Below, piece after piece: positions 24,494 through 34,065 of a stretch of 64,000 nt of DNA (positions are counted from its first letter, which is position 1; every line of letters starts with the position of its first letter). This DNA comes from CAVQNQ01 sp963714205 (GTDB taxonomy: Bacteria > Acidobacteriota > Terriglobia > Bryobacterales > Bryobacteraceae). The stretch covers positions 248,001 through 312,000 of the forward strand of contig CAVQNQ010000002.1 of the NCBI GenBank assembly GCA_963714205.1. The letters are read 5' to 3'. The notes beneath the pieces are model-generated. The model was not told where the DNA came from, searched no databases, and saw only the letters and a program-made list of their open reading frames with translations. Both the position numbers and the translations under genes were made by a program.

Positions 24494-25423
24494 ATGCGCG
24501 CACAATTTTCAATTGGCACCCTGGCATTGGCAGCCGCCCTCGTCTCAATCCCGGCCTGCGACGTGGAGTTCGGCGACCTGGGACGCTTCAGCCGCGATTT
24601 TCACTACAACTACCCGTTGCAGACCCACGGACGGATCGCAGTCGAAACTTTCAACGGCTCAGTCGAGATCTCCGGATGGGACCAGCCGATGGTCGATATC
24701 AGCGGCACCAAGTACGGCCCCACCGAGGAAATCGCCGAAGCCCTGACGATCAGCGTCGATCACACACCCGATGCCATCTCGGTGCGCGCCGTCCGGCCGG
24801 CCGACCGCCGCGGGAACCAGGGCGCGCGCTTCGTCATCAAGATTCCCCGCGACGCGATTCTCGAGCGGATCGCCTCCGCCAACGGCTCCATTCGCACCGT
24901 TGACGGCGCCGGTCCGGCCCGCCTGCGCACCTCCAATGGCGCCATTCACGTGGCCTCGCTCAATGGCCGCGTGGACGCCCAGACCACCAACTCCGCCGTG
25001 GAATTAACGGACGTGAACGGCGACGCCACGGTGGTCACCTCCAATGGCCACATACACGCCGAACGCCTGCGCGGCTCGCTCCAGGGAACCACCAGCAACG
25101 GCGGCATCAACGCGGTCCTGGAAGCCGTCAGTGGCCCCATCCGCCTGGAAACGAGAAATGGCAGCATCGACCTGCGGCTTCCCGAGAAGTTCACCGGCGA
25201 TGTGCACGCTACCACTTCCAACAGCGGGATCTCGCTTCACCTGCCGCCGGACGCCAGCGCGCGCGTGAGCGCCCGCACCAGCAATGCCTCGATCTCCTCC
25301 GATTTCGAAATGAAGGTCCAGGGAGAGTTCAATAAGAACCACATAGAGGGCACCATCGGCAGCGGCGGCCCGTTCATCGATCTGAGCACCACCAACGGCG
25401 GCATACACCTGCTAAAAATGTGA
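24494..25423 (+). CDS. DUF4097-type beta-helix lipoprotein
   Basis: 309 residues. A lipoprotein signal ends SIPACD, with Cys as the likely lipid anchor. The rest is a run of short beta strands with repeated SNG turns (LRTSNGAIHVASLNGRVDAQTTNSAVELTDVNGDATVVTSNGHIHAER...), the sign of a right-handed beta-helix or adhesin-like DUF4097 domain. GAGG seven bases before ATG 24494 favours it over the ATG at 24488. It precedes the large permease gene by 54 bases, so the two may be co-transcribed. Such proteins often accompany envelope-stress or peptide-efflux permeases. Confidence 0.8.
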   Translation: MRAQFSIGTLALAAALVSIPACDVEFGDLGRFSRDFHYNYPLQTHGRIAVETFNGSVEISGWDQPMVDISGTKYGPTEEIAEALTISVDHTPDAISVRAVRPADRRGNQGARFVIKIPRDAILERIASANGSIRTVDGAGPARLRTSNGAIHVASLNGRVDAQTTNSAVELTDVNGDATVVTSNGHIHAERLRGSLQGTTSNGGINAVLEAVSGPIRLETRNGSIDLRLPEKFTGDVHATTSNSGISLHLPPDASARVSARTSNASISSDFEMKVQGEFNKNHIEGTIGSGGPFIDLSTTNGGIHLLKM

Positions 25424-25477
25424 GCGGAGGAGGGCTGACCGCTGCCGCGGCTGGCCGTCACTCTCGAAGAGGCTTCC

Positions 25478-28024
25478 ATGAATCTATCCAGAGACTTGGC
25501 CTACGCGGTTCGCCAGTTCCGCCGCGCCCCCGTTTTTGCGCTCACGGCCGTGCTGACGCTGGCTCTGGGCATCGGAGGCACCACCGCCATTTTCTCGCTG
25601 ATCGACGACATCATGCTGCGCTCTCTGCCGGTGGCCGATCCCGCCAGCCTGTACCGTATCGGCTCGGGTGACGATTGCTGCATCGAAGGGTTTCCCCAGG
25701 ATAACTGGGGTATGTACTCATTTTCTCTGTTCGAGCGATTGCGGGCCGCCGCGCCGGAATTTTCCGAGGTCACGGCGTTCCAGGGCGGTTCCCCGCAGTA
25801 CAGCGTGCGGCGTGCCAAAATCGACCAGTTCGCCAAGCCTTTGCGCGCCGAGTACGTCACGGGCAACTACTTCGCGGTTTTCGGTATTCGGCCGTTCGCG
25901 GGGCGCCTTTTCTCGGCGGCTGACGATATGGCCTCGGCGCCGCCGGTCGCAGTGCTCAGCTACCGCGCCTGGCAAACGAACTGGGGCGCCGATCCATCTG
26001 CCGTCGGCTCGGTGGCTATCGTCGAGGGCAAGCCTTTCGCCATTATTGGCGTCGTGCCTCCGGGATTCTTCGGCGACACCCTGCGGAGCAATCCGCCGGA
26101 TTTCTGGCTCCCGCTCCAGCAGGAGCCGCTCATCGCCGGCCAGGATTCGCTCTTGCACCAATCCATGGCCGCCTGGCTGCGCGCCATCGGCCGGCTGAAG
26201 TCCGGCGCTTCGACCGCCGGAGTGGCGCCGCGGCTTACCACGGTGGTGCGCCGGTGGATGGAAACGGAAGCCGGATATCCGGCCGCCTGGGCGAGCGAAC
26301 TTCACCGCCTTGTCCCGAAGCAGAACATCCAGGTAATTCCCGCCGGCAACGGCGTGGAGGAGATGCGCGAGGACTACGGCCGCAGTCTCCAGATTCTGCT
26401 GGCGGTGTGCGGGCTGGTGCTGCTGATCGCCTGCGCCAATGTAGCGAGTCTTCTGATTGCGAGGGGCATGGCGCGGCGCACCCAGACCGCCATTCGCCTC
26501 GCGATGGGCGCTTCGCGGGGGCGCCTCATTCGGCAGTCGCTGGCCGAAAGCACGCTGCTGGCGATGGCCGGATGCCTGGCGGGCCTCGCCGTGGCGTATG
26601 CCGCCGAGAAGACCATTATGGCGCTGGCGTTCCGCAACGCCAGTTACCTGCCGTTCAGCACCACGCCCTCGTTTCCGGTGCTGGCCTTCGCGTTTGGCTT
26701 ATCGCTCGCAACCGGTCTGGCCTTCGGCGCCGCGCCGGCGTGGCTGGCCACCCGCCGCGACCCGGTGGAAGCGCTGCGCGGCGCGGGCCGCGGCACGGGC
26801 GATCATTCCTCGATCGCACGCAGAGCTTTGCTGGTCTTTCAGGCGACCTTGTCGGTGGTCCTGGTGGCGGGAGCGGCCATGCTGGCCCGCAGCCTCGACA
26901 ATCTGGAGCGGCAGGATTTCGGATACCGCTCCGATGGCCTGGTGGCCGTCAGCTTGAATCCTCCGCCATCGTCGTATTCCGAGGAGCGCCTGGACGCGCT
27001 CTATCGCAACCTTCAGGAGCGCTTGCGCCGCCTGCCGGGCGTCGAGCGCGCCAGCCTGGCGCTTTATTCGCCGCTCACGGATAACTGGGGAGAGCTGATC
27101 TTCGTCGATGGCCACCCGCTGGCCGCCCTCAATCAAAACTCCGTGGCCTCGTGGGACCGTGTGAGCGGCGGCTTTTTCGAGACCATCGGGCAGCCGGTCC
27201 TTCGCGGGAGAGGGATCACAGATGCCGATTCGAAGACCACCGAGAACGTCGCCGTGGTGAACGAGGCCTTCGTCCGCCGGTTCCTCAAGAACGAAGAGCC
27301 GCTCGACAGGCATTTCGGTATCGACCTGCCGGTCAATTCGCGCAATTACCGGATCGTCGGAGTAGTCCGCGATGCCAAATACACGCAGCCGACCCGGCCG
27401 GTTCGCCCGATGTTCTTCGTGCCTCTGGCGCAAGCGGTGAAGTACGATATGGACCTCATGCAGATGGCGGATTCGCGATCACATTTCATCGGCGCCGCGA
27501 TGCTGCTCACGCATCTCCCGCCGGGCGAACTGGAGCCGCTTCTGCGCAAGACCTTCGCCGATGCGGATCCCGATCTCACGATTGTCAGCGTGCGCACCAT
27601 GCGAGACCAGATCGCGCGGGTTTTCGACCAGCAGCGCGCCGTGGCCTCCCTCGCCGGCCTGTTCGGCGCCGTGGCGCTAATGCTGGCGGCGGTGGGGATC
27701 TATGGCGTCACCGCTTACACGGTGGTGCAGCGCACCGGCGAAATCGGCATTCGGATGGCCCTCGGGGCGGATGCCGGCGGCGCGCTGCGGCTGGTTTTGT
27801 GGGGCGCATTCCGGATGGTCGCGATCGGCCTGGCGCTCGGAATCCCGCTGGCCATTGGAGCCGGACGTCTCATCTCGGCGCAGCTATACGGGGTAACCGG
27901 ATGGGATCCGGCGGCCCTCTCGGTCGCGGTGGCCGCGCTGGCTGTGTGCGGCTTCGCCGCCGCGATCATCCCCGCCCTGCGGGCCGCCTCCATAGACCCC
28001 ATGAGCGCTCTCCGCACCGAGTAG
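25478..28024 (+). CDS. ABC transporter permease, acidobacterial duplicated orphan permease family (MacB/FtsX type)
   Basis: 848 residues. The N-terminal helix LRRAPVFALTAVLTLALGIG is followed by a large periplasmic MacB_PCD domain (about 60-255) and three membrane helices of an FtsX domain (about 310-430: LQILLAVCGLVLLIACANVASLL...). A second MacB_PCD (about 460-680) and a second FtsX domain (about 725-845: GLFGAVALMLAAVGIYGVTAYTV...) complete the internal duplication. The conserved RTGEIGIRMALGA marks the family. No ATPase gene is adjacent, which is usual for this family in acidobacteria. The likely role is mechanotransmission or efflux across the periplasm; the substrate is unknown. Confidence 0.93.
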   Translation: MNLSRDLAYAVRQFRRAPVFALTAVLTLALGIGGTTAIFSLIDDIMLRSLPVADPASLYRIGSGDDCCIEGFPQDNWGMYSFSLFERLRAAAPEFSEVTAFQGGSPQYSVRRAKIDQFAKPLRAEYVTGNYFAVFGIRPFAGRLFSAADDMASAPPVAVLSYRAWQTNWGADPSAVGSVAIVEGKPFAIIGVVPPGFFGDTLRSNPPDFWLPLQQEPLIAGQDSLLHQSMAAWLRAIGRLKSGASTAGVAPRLTTVVRRWMETEAGYPAAWASELHRLVPKQNIQVIPAGNGVEEMREDYGRSLQILLAVCGLVLLIACANVASLLIARGMARRTQTAIRLAMGASRGRLIRQSLAESTLLAMAGCLAGLAVAYAAEKTIMALAFRNASYLPFSTTPSFPVLAFAFGLSLATGLAFGAAPAWLATRRDPVEALRGAGRGTGDHSSIARRALLVFQATLSVVLVAGAAMLARSLDNLERQDFGYRSDGLVAVSLNPPPSSYSEERLDALYRNLQERLRRLPGVERASLALYSPLTDNWGELIFVDGHPLAALNQNSVASWDRVSGGFFETIGQPVLRGRGITDADSKTTENVAVVNEAFVRRFLKNEEPLDRHFGIDLPVNSRNYRIVGVVRDAKYTQPTRPVRPMFFVPLAQAVKYDMDLMQMADSRSHFIGAAMLLTHLPPGELEPLLRKTFADADPDLTIVSVRTMRDQIARVFDQQRAVASLAGLFGAVALMLAAVGIYGVTAYTVVQRTGEIGIRMALGADAGGALRLVLWGAFRMVAIGLALGIPLAIGAGRLISAQLYGVTGWDPAALSVAVAALAVCGFAAAIIPALRAASIDPMSALRTE

Positions 28025-28078
28025 ACGGGCCCGGGTAACCGCCTGGATCTCGGGAGGGCCGCGGCCGATCTCATATTC

Positions 28079-29026
28079 ATGGAGAGACCGAGTTACGATC
28101 CGGGTTTGACCCAGCAGTTCACCGTCCCCCTGCGCCGCGCCATCGATAAGGACGGCACTTTCAACGTGCGCCGCCGGGGCACTACCTGGCGCGATTTCCA
28201 TCCCTACCTGCACCTCATCAACCTGAGCTGGCTGTCCTTCCTGGCGGTGCTGTTTCTGGGATTCGTTATTGTCAACACCATATTCGCGGGCGCCTACTTC
28301 GCGCTCGGGCCGGGCCAGCTTCAGGGGGGCGAGGCCGCCACGGAGTTCGAGCGCTTCCTGAAGGCATTCTTCTTCAGCTCTCACACCCTCACCACGGTGG
28401 GCTATGGCAACATCGTGCCGCGAGGGATCGCCGCCAACGGGTTAGCGTCGTTCGAATCGCTGCTGGGGGTGCTGGGCTTCGCGGTGGCCACCGGGCTGCT
28501 CTACGGCCGCGTGTCCCGCCCTTCGGCGCGCATCGGCTTCAGCCAGAACATGGTGATCGCCCCTTACCAGGATGGCTTCAGCTTGCAGTTCCGGGTGGTC
28601 AATCGCCGCGCCAACTCCCTGATGGAGCTGGAGGCCCGCGTGATGCTTATGACCGTGGAACCCAGCGGGGGGCGGCCGCGGCGCACCTACACGCTGCTGC
28701 CGCTCGAGCGCGAGACGGTGCTGTTCCTTCCGCTTACCTGGACCATCGTGCACCCCATAGACGCATCGAGCCCGCTGTGGGGGAAGACGCGCGCGGACCT
28801 CGAACGCTTGCAGACCGAGGTGATCATCCTCATCAAAGCCTACGACGATACCTTTAGCCAGACGGTGCTGGCGCGATCCTCTTACCGGCACGATGAAATT
28901 CTGTGGAACGCGCGCTTCGAGCCGGCCTTTTACGTGGACCCGGCCGGGGCCATGGTGCTCGAGCTGCCCAAATTGGACGCCACGGCGCCGGCGATCACGG
29001 AGGCGGAGCCGCAAGCCGCGGGGTAA
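28079..29026 (+). CDS. inward-rectifier potassium channel, KirBac type
   Basis: 315 residues. Slide helix (DFHPYLHLINLSWLSFLAVLF), outer helix M1 (about 48-75), pore helix and the selectivity filter TVGYG at 106-110, inner helix M2 (about 124-146), then a cytoplasmic immunoglobulin-like domain with QFRVVNRRANSLMELEARVML and VHPIDASSPLWG, all as in KirBac1.1/3.1. It mediates K+ flux across the inner membrane. A c-di-AMP cyclase is encoded in the same window and c-di-AMP controls K+ transport in other bacteria, but no direct link is visible. A methyltransferase gene follows 20 bases downstream. Confidence 0.96.
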   Translation: MERPSYDPGLTQQFTVPLRRAIDKDGTFNVRRRGTTWRDFHPYLHLINLSWLSFLAVLFLGFVIVNTIFAGAYFALGPGQLQGGEAATEFERFLKAFFFSSHTLTTVGYGNIVPRGIAANGLASFESLLGVLGFAVATGLLYGRVSRPSARIGFSQNMVIAPYQDGFSLQFRVVNRRANSLMELEARVMLMTVEPSGGRPRRTYTLLPLERETVLFLPLTWTIVHPIDASSPLWGKTRADLERLQTEVIILIKAYDDTFSQTVLARSSYRHDEILWNARFEPAFYVDPAGAMVLELPKLDATAPAITEAEPQAAG

Positions 29027-29045
29027 AGTGGTAGCGAGGCCGCCG

Positions 29046-29816
29046 GTGATCGCGCACACATGGAATCCCGAGTTATACGAGTCCAGCCACGCGTTCGTCT
29101 GGGAGCTGGCTCGCGATCTCGTGGCATTGCTGGCCCCGGCGCCGGGCGAGCGCATCCTGGATGCCGGCTGCGGCACCGGCCGGATCACCGCGGAGATCGC
29201 CCGCGCGGGGGCCTCGGTCGTGGGGGTGGATAACTCGCCCGCCATGGTGGAGCGGGCGCGCGGCAACTTCCCCTCGATCCCGTTCGAAATCCAGGATCTG
29301 CGCAGCCTCCCCTACCAAGCCGAGTTCGACGCGGTCTTCTCGAACGCCGCGCTGCACTGGGTGCAGCCGGCCGGCGACGCCGCCGCTTCCATCGCCCGCG
29401 CTCTCAAGCCGGGCGGCCGTTTCGTGGCGGAATTCGGCGCCCGCGGCAATATTCAGGCGCTGCTGGAAGCTTCCTGGCAGGCCGTGGAAGCCATGGGGCT
29501 GGGCGCCACCCGGGTGCATCCGTGGTTCTATCCCACCATAGGCGAATACGCCGCGCTGCTCGAACGCCATGGGCTGGAGGTAACCTACGCCATCGTCTTC
29601 GAACGGCCGACTCCGCTCGAAGGCGGCGAGGAGGGCCTGGGGACCTGGTACGCCATGTTCGGTGGCGCTCTGGCGGCCGCCGTGCCGCCCGAACGCGACG
29701 AGGAATACCTGCACCTCGCCGAGCATTTCGCCGCTCCCCGCCTGCTGCGCGACGGCGTGTGGGTGGCGGACTACCGGCGCATCCGCATCGTGGCCCAAAT
29801 GCCCGGGAATCGGTAG
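29046..29816 (+). CDS. class I SAM-dependent methyltransferase
   Basis: 256 residues. Motif I is ILDAGCGTGRITAEIARAG, the acidic loop is VVGVDNSP, and SNAALHWVQPAGDAAASIARALKPGGRFVAEFG matches the trans-aconitate/UbiE-like group. It starts with GTG; GAGG six bases before 29046 favours this over the GTG at 29028. It begins just past the KirBac stop and may be translated with it. The substrate is unknown. Confidence 0.85.
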   Translation: MIAHTWNPELYESSHAFVWELARDLVALLAPAPGERILDAGCGTGRITAEIARAGASVVGVDNSPAMVERARGNFPSIPFEIQDLRSLPYQAEFDAVFSNAALHWVQPAGDAAASIARALKPGGRFVAEFGARGNIQALLEASWQAVEAMGLGATRVHPWFYPTIGEYAALLERHGLEVTYAIVFERPTPLEGGEEGLGTWYAMFGGALAAAVPPERDEEYLHLAEHFAAPRLLRDGVWVADYRRIRIVAQMPGNR

Positions 29817-29853
29817 TGATACAATTCGGTTTAGAAGCCAAGGAGAGCGGTGC

Positions 29854-30420
29854 GTGTCGTCTTTTCTGCATAACCAGTTCGAAAAAAACGTGGTGACCAC
29901 CTCGGTGGACTACGTGTTCAACTGGGCGCGCGAATCCTCGCTCTGGCCGCTGACTTTCGGCCTGGCCTGCTGCGCCATCGAAATGATCGCTTCCAGCACC
30001 TCGCGGTTCGATATTGCGCGTTTTGGCGCGGAGGTGTTCCGTCCCAGCCCGCGGCAGTCGGATCTCATGATCGTGGCCGGAACCGTGACCCTCAAGATGG
30101 CCCCGGTTCTCAAGCGCATCTGGGACCAGATGCCGGATCCCAAGTGGTGCATCGCGATGGGCGCCTGCGCCAGCGTGGGAGGGCCGTTCAACACCTACGC
30201 CGTCTTGCAGGGGGTCGATAAGATCGTTCCCGTGGACGTCTATTGCCAGGGCTGCCCGCCGCGCCCGGAGAATCTCTTCTACGCGCTGATGAAGCTGCAG
30301 GACAAGATCGAGCAGATGACCACCCTGGTGAAGCGGCCTACCGAGGTGCGGCTCGACGAATCCATGCTGGCGAAGTTCAAGGACCAGGTGCGCATCGCGC
30401 AGATCCAGAACCCGGTCTGA
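29854..30420 (+). CDS. nuoB: NADH-quinone oxidoreductase subunit B (lone copy)
   Basis: 188 residues. It carries the N2 4Fe-4S cluster, the last in the chain to quinone in complex I. All four ligand positions are present: Cys39-Cys40 (FGLACCAIEM), Cys105 (GACASVGG) and Cys134 (CQGCPPRPE). It starts at GTG 29854 with AAGGAG eight bases upstream. No nuoA, nuoC or nuoD is adjacent; it sits between a methyltransferase and pgeF. Either complex I genes are scattered in this genome or this is a second nuoB. The protein itself looks fully functional. Confidence 0.93.
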   Translation: MSSFLHNQFEKNVVTTSVDYVFNWARESSLWPLTFGLACCAIEMIASSTSRFDIARFGAEVFRPSPRQSDLMIVAGTVTLKMAPVLKRIWDQMPDPKWCIAMGACASVGGPFNTYAVLQGVDKIVPVDVYCQGCPPRPENLFYALMKLQDKIEQMTTLVKRPTEVRLDESMLAKFKDQVRIAQIQNPV

Positions 30421-30422
30421 CC

Positions 30423-31067
30423 GTGTTCTATCGCGATTCGCGCGGAATCTATCGCGTTCCGGAACTGGATGCCCTGGTGTGGCTCGTGCACGGCTTTGGC
30501 ACGCGCCTGGCGGATGTCCCCGCGCTCTACGGTAATCTCGGCCTGGTGAAACAGATCCATTCCGCGACCTGCATGGCCGCCGAAGGCCGGGCGGGAGTGC
30601 TCGGCCAGGGCGACGCCTTACTCGAAGACACGCCTGGCGCGGTGGTAGCGGTCCGCACGGCCGATTGCATCCCCATTTTGCTGGCCGATGAGCGCCATCG
30701 CGCGGTGGCCGCCGTGCACGCCGGGTGGCGCGGCACAGTGGCGGGAATCGCGGGCCGCGCGGTCGAAGCCATGCGGCAGCGTTTCGGCACGCGGCCCGAA
30801 GACCTGCACGCGGCCATAGGGCCGGGCATCGGGAAATGCTGTTACGAAGTGGGGCCGGAAGTGGCAGCGCATTTCGGAGCCGCGGGCCGCTCGCACATCG
30901 ACTTGGCCGAGGCGAATCGGAGCCAGTTAGCGGCGGCCGGCGTGGCGTCCGCGCGCGTATATGTGGCCGGCCTGTGCACTATGTGTCATTCCGATGAATT
31001 CCACTCCTTCCGCCGCGACCGCGAGGCCGCCGGCCGCATGTACTCTTTCGCGGGCGTAATCGGATAA
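30423..31067 (+). CDS. pgeF: PgeF/YfiH family purine nucleoside phosphorylase (laccase-domain protein)
   Basis: 214 residues from GTG 30423, only two bases after the nuoB stop, so probably co-translated. Zinc-site residues are His in VKQIHSATC, Cys in RTADCIPILL, and His in VAAVHAGWRGTVAG; the last motif is the family signature. CHSDEFHSFRRD closes the domain. Family members were first called multicopper polyphenol oxidases; better-studied ones hydrolyse or phosphorolyse purine nucleosides and in some bacteria police the peptidoglycan precursor UDP-MurNAc. The N-terminus is somewhat short, lacking a few residues of the usual lead-in. Confidence 0.9.
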   Translation: MFYRDSRGIYRVPELDALVWLVHGFGTRLADVPALYGNLGLVKQIHSATCMAAEGRAGVLGQGDALLEDTPGAVVAVRTADCIPILLADERHRAVAAVHAGWRGTVAGIAGRAVEAMRQRFGTRPEDLHAAIGPGIGKCCYEVGPEVAAHFGAAGRSHIDLAEANRSQLAAAGVASARVYVAGLCTMCHSDEFHSFRRDREAAGRMYSFAGVIG

Positions 31068-31087
31068 TCGCACCGCGATCTCCCCAA

Positions 31088-31116
31088 TTGACTTCGCCCT
31101 GTCTGCCGCTTAAAAT
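31088..31116 (+). promoter_or_regulatory. sigma-70-type promoter for the 31151 gene
   Basis: TTGACT (31088-31093), a 17-base spacer, and TAAAAT (31111-31116). Each box has one mismatch. The GTG start follows about 35 bases later behind GGAGG, so spacing to a transcript start near 31123 is sensible. Confidence 0.7.
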
Positions 31117-31150
31117 TCTTGGGGATACATCACCGGCCAATGGAGGCTAC

Positions 31151-32806
31151 GTGAGGTTCGCGCGCTTTCCCACCCTGTTCATCTCAATTCCAATCCTGTT
31201 GAGCGGCGGTCCGCTAATCTTCCCGCGAAGCGTGGTTAGCAGCGCCAGTTACCTTTCGCCCGCGTCGCCGGGCGGGGGGATCGCCCAAGGCTCCATTTTC
31301 TCGATATTCGGGTCCGGATTAGGACCTGCAAACTATGCCACGGCTAGCGCCTTCCCGCTCTCCACCACGCTGGGAGGCTCGTCCGTCAAAGTATTCAACG
31401 CGACTACTTCGGTCAGCGCCTACCCGCTCTTTGCGTGGGCGACGCAGTTGAACGTGGTGATGCCCTCCAACGCGCCGCTGGGACGCGTTTCCGTCCAGGT
31501 GACCTACAACGGAGTGACCAGCAATCCGGTTCCCATCACCGTGGTGGCGAGCAGTTTCGGCATCTTCGCGATGAATTCGGCGGGCAACGGTCCCGGCGCG
31601 GTGACCAACGGCAATTGGCCGATCAATTCGCTGACCGTGCCGGCCACGCCGGGGCAAACCGAAGTCCTCTGGGGCACCGGCCTGGGCCCCATCAACGCGC
31701 CGGATAACACTCAGCCCCCGGCCGGAACGCTGCCGACGCCGGTCGAGGTCTTCGTCGGCGGAATCAGCGCAACCATCGCTTATAGCGGCCGGGCGCCGTA
31801 TTCGGGGGAGGACGAAATTGTCTTCACGGTGCCGGCCAATGCGCCGCTGGGATGTTACGTGCCGGTCATGGTCCGCACGAACGGCACGACGGTGAGCAAC
31901 TCGGTCTCGATCGCCATCACCAAGGACGGCTCGTCATGCGTGGGGACCTTGCCGCCGGTCGCGCAAACATTCGTCAATGGCGGCAAAGCGGGGGTGGTCA
32001 CGATGATGAGCTGGACCGAGCATGCGGATATCGAAGTCGCCCCTCTGGACGTGGGTTTGGACTTCGCGGCGGCCACGTTTTACAACGCCACGGCCAATCC
32101 GTTCTTCTACCAGCCGCTGCTCTCGCCACCGGCCGCGGGGACCTGCCTGACCTATGCCGCGTCGTCGGACCTGACGGATTTCATGCAGAACAGCCCGTTG
32201 ATCGTCATGCCGGGCACCGGGTTGGATGCGGGCCTTCCCGGAACGATCTCGGCGGCCGGAGGCAGCAGCACGCCCCTGGGTTACTGGCTGGGCAGCAAGT
32301 CGCTGGGGAACCTGTTGGGGTTCAACAACGTTCCCAATATTCAGGCCAGCCCGTATTTCACTTCGGGCAATTACACGCTCAGTACGCCTGGCGGAGCGGA
32401 CGTAGGCACGGCTTCTGTGACGCTGCCGTACGTTTCGCCGGTGAATTGGACCAACCGGGATGCGGCTACGGTCGTGACCGTGAACCGCTCGAATCCGCTG
32501 ACCCTGAACTGGACGGGGGCGGCTGTCTCCGCGCAGGTCTATATCTTCGGAGGCAACGTGGATGTCCCGACCAATTCCAGCGGGGCGTTCCTTTGCACCG
32601 TCCCGCCGGGAGCCAATAGTTTCACGGTGCCGGTTCCGGTGCTGCAGACCATTCCACCTGCGCGATTCCAGTCCGGCCAGCAGAACGGCTCGATTTTCAT
32701 CGCGGTGACTCCCAGCGCGGCGGGCACGCCGTTTTCGGCCAAAGGAATGGATAGCGGTGGGGCCTTCTTTGTATCGCTCAGCGGAAGGACGGTGATGTTC
32801 CAATGA
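31151..32806 (+). CDS. secreted Solibacter-type (TIGR03437-like) repeat protein
   Basis: 551 residues from GTG 31151 (GGAGG six bases upstream). A signal peptide (FARFPTLFISIPILLSGG) is followed by a ~220-residue region with the hallmarks of the Solibacter-restricted C-terminal domain: SSASYLSPASPGGGIAQGSIFSIFGSGLGP, AYPLFAWATQLNVVMPSNAPLG, LWGTGLGP and IVFTVPANAPLGCYVPV. It is beta-rich, IPT/TIG-like. The following ~270 residues are a second beta-rich region with no motif I recognise. The protein is extracellular or surface-exposed with unknown ligand. The stop overlaps the next start by four bases (ATGA), so the two are coupled. Confidence 0.85.
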   Translation: MRFARFPTLFISIPILLSGGPLIFPRSVVSSASYLSPASPGGGIAQGSIFSIFGSGLGPANYATASAFPLSTTLGGSSVKVFNATTSVSAYPLFAWATQLNVVMPSNAPLGRVSVQVTYNGVTSNPVPITVVASSFGIFAMNSAGNGPGAVTNGNWPINSLTVPATPGQTEVLWGTGLGPINAPDNTQPPAGTLPTPVEVFVGGISATIAYSGRAPYSGEDEIVFTVPANAPLGCYVPVMVRTNGTTVSNSVSIAITKDGSSCVGTLPPVAQTFVNGGKAGVVTMMSWTEHADIEVAPLDVGLDFAAATFYNATANPFFYQPLLSPPAAGTCLTYAASSDLTDFMQNSPLIVMPGTGLDAGLPGTISAAGGSSTPLGYWLGSKSLGNLLGFNNVPNIQASPYFTSGNYTLSTPGGADVGTASVTLPYVSPVNWTNRDAATVVTVNRSNPLTLNWTGAAVSAQVYIFGGNVDVPTNSSGAFLCTVPPGANSFTVPVPVLQTIPPARFQSGQQNGSIFIAVTPSAAGTPFSAKGMDSGGAFFVSLSGRTVMFQ

Positions 32807-34002
32807 CCACACGCATTGAACAAATCCCGAGGGCGCTGGCTTTCTGCATAGCCTGCCTGTGCCTGGTGACCGTGGGCTGCTCTCCGGCTCCGCCGGCGGT
32901 GACCGAGAGGTTCAAAAACTTCCATATCACCGGCACCTCGGGAATCATCGTCGCCACCTACGCATCCAGCGGCACTCCTGTGATTCTCAAGGCCCCGGAG
33001 GCACAGTACGAAAATATCCCGGCGCAGAGTGAAACGCCGCAGGACTGGGTGGATAAGTGGTACGCAGTCCCCGGCGGCGAAGGCTGGCAGAGCGCGCCGT
33101 TGCCCGACAAGTACACGGTCAACAGCGAAGGCCAACTAGTCTGGAAAGGGGGTCTGAGCGCGTCAACAGGAGGTGCTACGGCAAATCGGTCCGGGTTCAC
33201 TCCGCTGTCACAGGCCCAAGCTCCGGCGCAGTACTCGCCCCAGCCGGCGGCATTAGTCTATAAGGCCGGCGCCAACACTAATACCGTCATCGTTCTCGAC
33301 CCGAGCACTCTCGCCATCGTTGGAAACGTCGCTGTCGGGACGCATCCGCGCGGCCTGGCGGGCACGCCCGATGGCACGCAGCTCTGGGTCACCAATATGA
33401 ACTCCAACTCGATCTCGGTGATCAATCCTTCCACTCAGAAAGTTACCGCGACCATTGCGCTTCCTTCCAGCCAGCCGTACGGCATCGATATCACACCGGA
33501 TGGAACCACGGCTTACATTGCCAACGGAACCACGCCCGGCGCGGTCTATGTGGTTGACGTGGCCAAGCAGACGGTCACGGCGACCATCGCGGTGGGCGGG
33601 CGCCCGTTCAAGCTGGCGGTCAGCCCGGATGGCGCGCAGGTGTATGTCACCAACAACGCCGATGGCACCGTTTCCGTGATTGACGTTTTGACCAACACGG
33701 TGATCCAGACCATCACCGTCGGCGCCGCCGCGTTCGGGGTGGCGTGGGCGCCCAATGGGACGCGAGTCTATGTCACGGCCGATGGAAATCTCTATGTTAT
33801 CGATCCTTCGAGCTACCAGATCGTGGCCACCATAGCGGTGGGCTCGTATCCGGTCAGCGTGACGGTCGATCCGACCGGGACGGAGGCGTTCGTGTGCAAC
33901 CGGCTTTCGACGTTCATCTCACACATCGATCTGACGACGAACACCGTGATCGAAAACATCGCCGTGGGCTTCTCTCCCGAGACCGCGGTCCTGGTTCCTT
34001 GA
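32803..34002 (+). CDS. YVTN-family beta-propeller lipoprotein
   Basis: 399 residues. The lipoprotein signal ends LVTVGCSP. After a ~120-residue linker, at least six repeats of the YVTN/Yncê type run from about residue 145 to the end (TVIVLDPSTLAIVGNVAVGTHPRGLAGTPDGTQLWVTNMN, then SVINPSTQKVTATIALP and so on), forming one seven-bladed propeller. It is translationally coupled to the Solibacter-domain protein and is probably an outer-membrane or periplasmic binding partner. No enzyme motif is present. Confidence 0.9.
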   Translation: MTTRIEQIPRALAFCIACLCLVTVGCSPAPPAVTERFKNFHITGTSGIIVATYASSGTPVILKAPEAQYENIPAQSETPQDWVDKWYAVPGGEGWQSAPLPDKYTVNSEGQLVWKGGLSASTGGATANRSGFTPLSQAQAPAQYSPQPAALVYKAGANTNTVIVLDPSTLAIVGNVAVGTHPRGLAGTPDGTQLWVTNMNSNSISVINPSTQKVTATIALPSSQPYGIDITPDGTTAYIANGTTPGAVYVVDVAKQTVTATIAVGGRPFKLAVSPDGAQVYVTNNADGTVSVIDVLTNTVIQTITVGAAAFGVAWAPNGTRVYVTADGNLYVIDPSSYQIVATIAVGSYPVSVTVDPTGTEAFVCNRLSTFISHIDLTTNTVIENIAVGFSPETAVLVP

Positions 34003-34065
34003 GGTTCTTATGAGAAAATCCCATAGACTGGAGCGGCCGGCGAAGCCGCGCCGCGGAGGTTGTGC

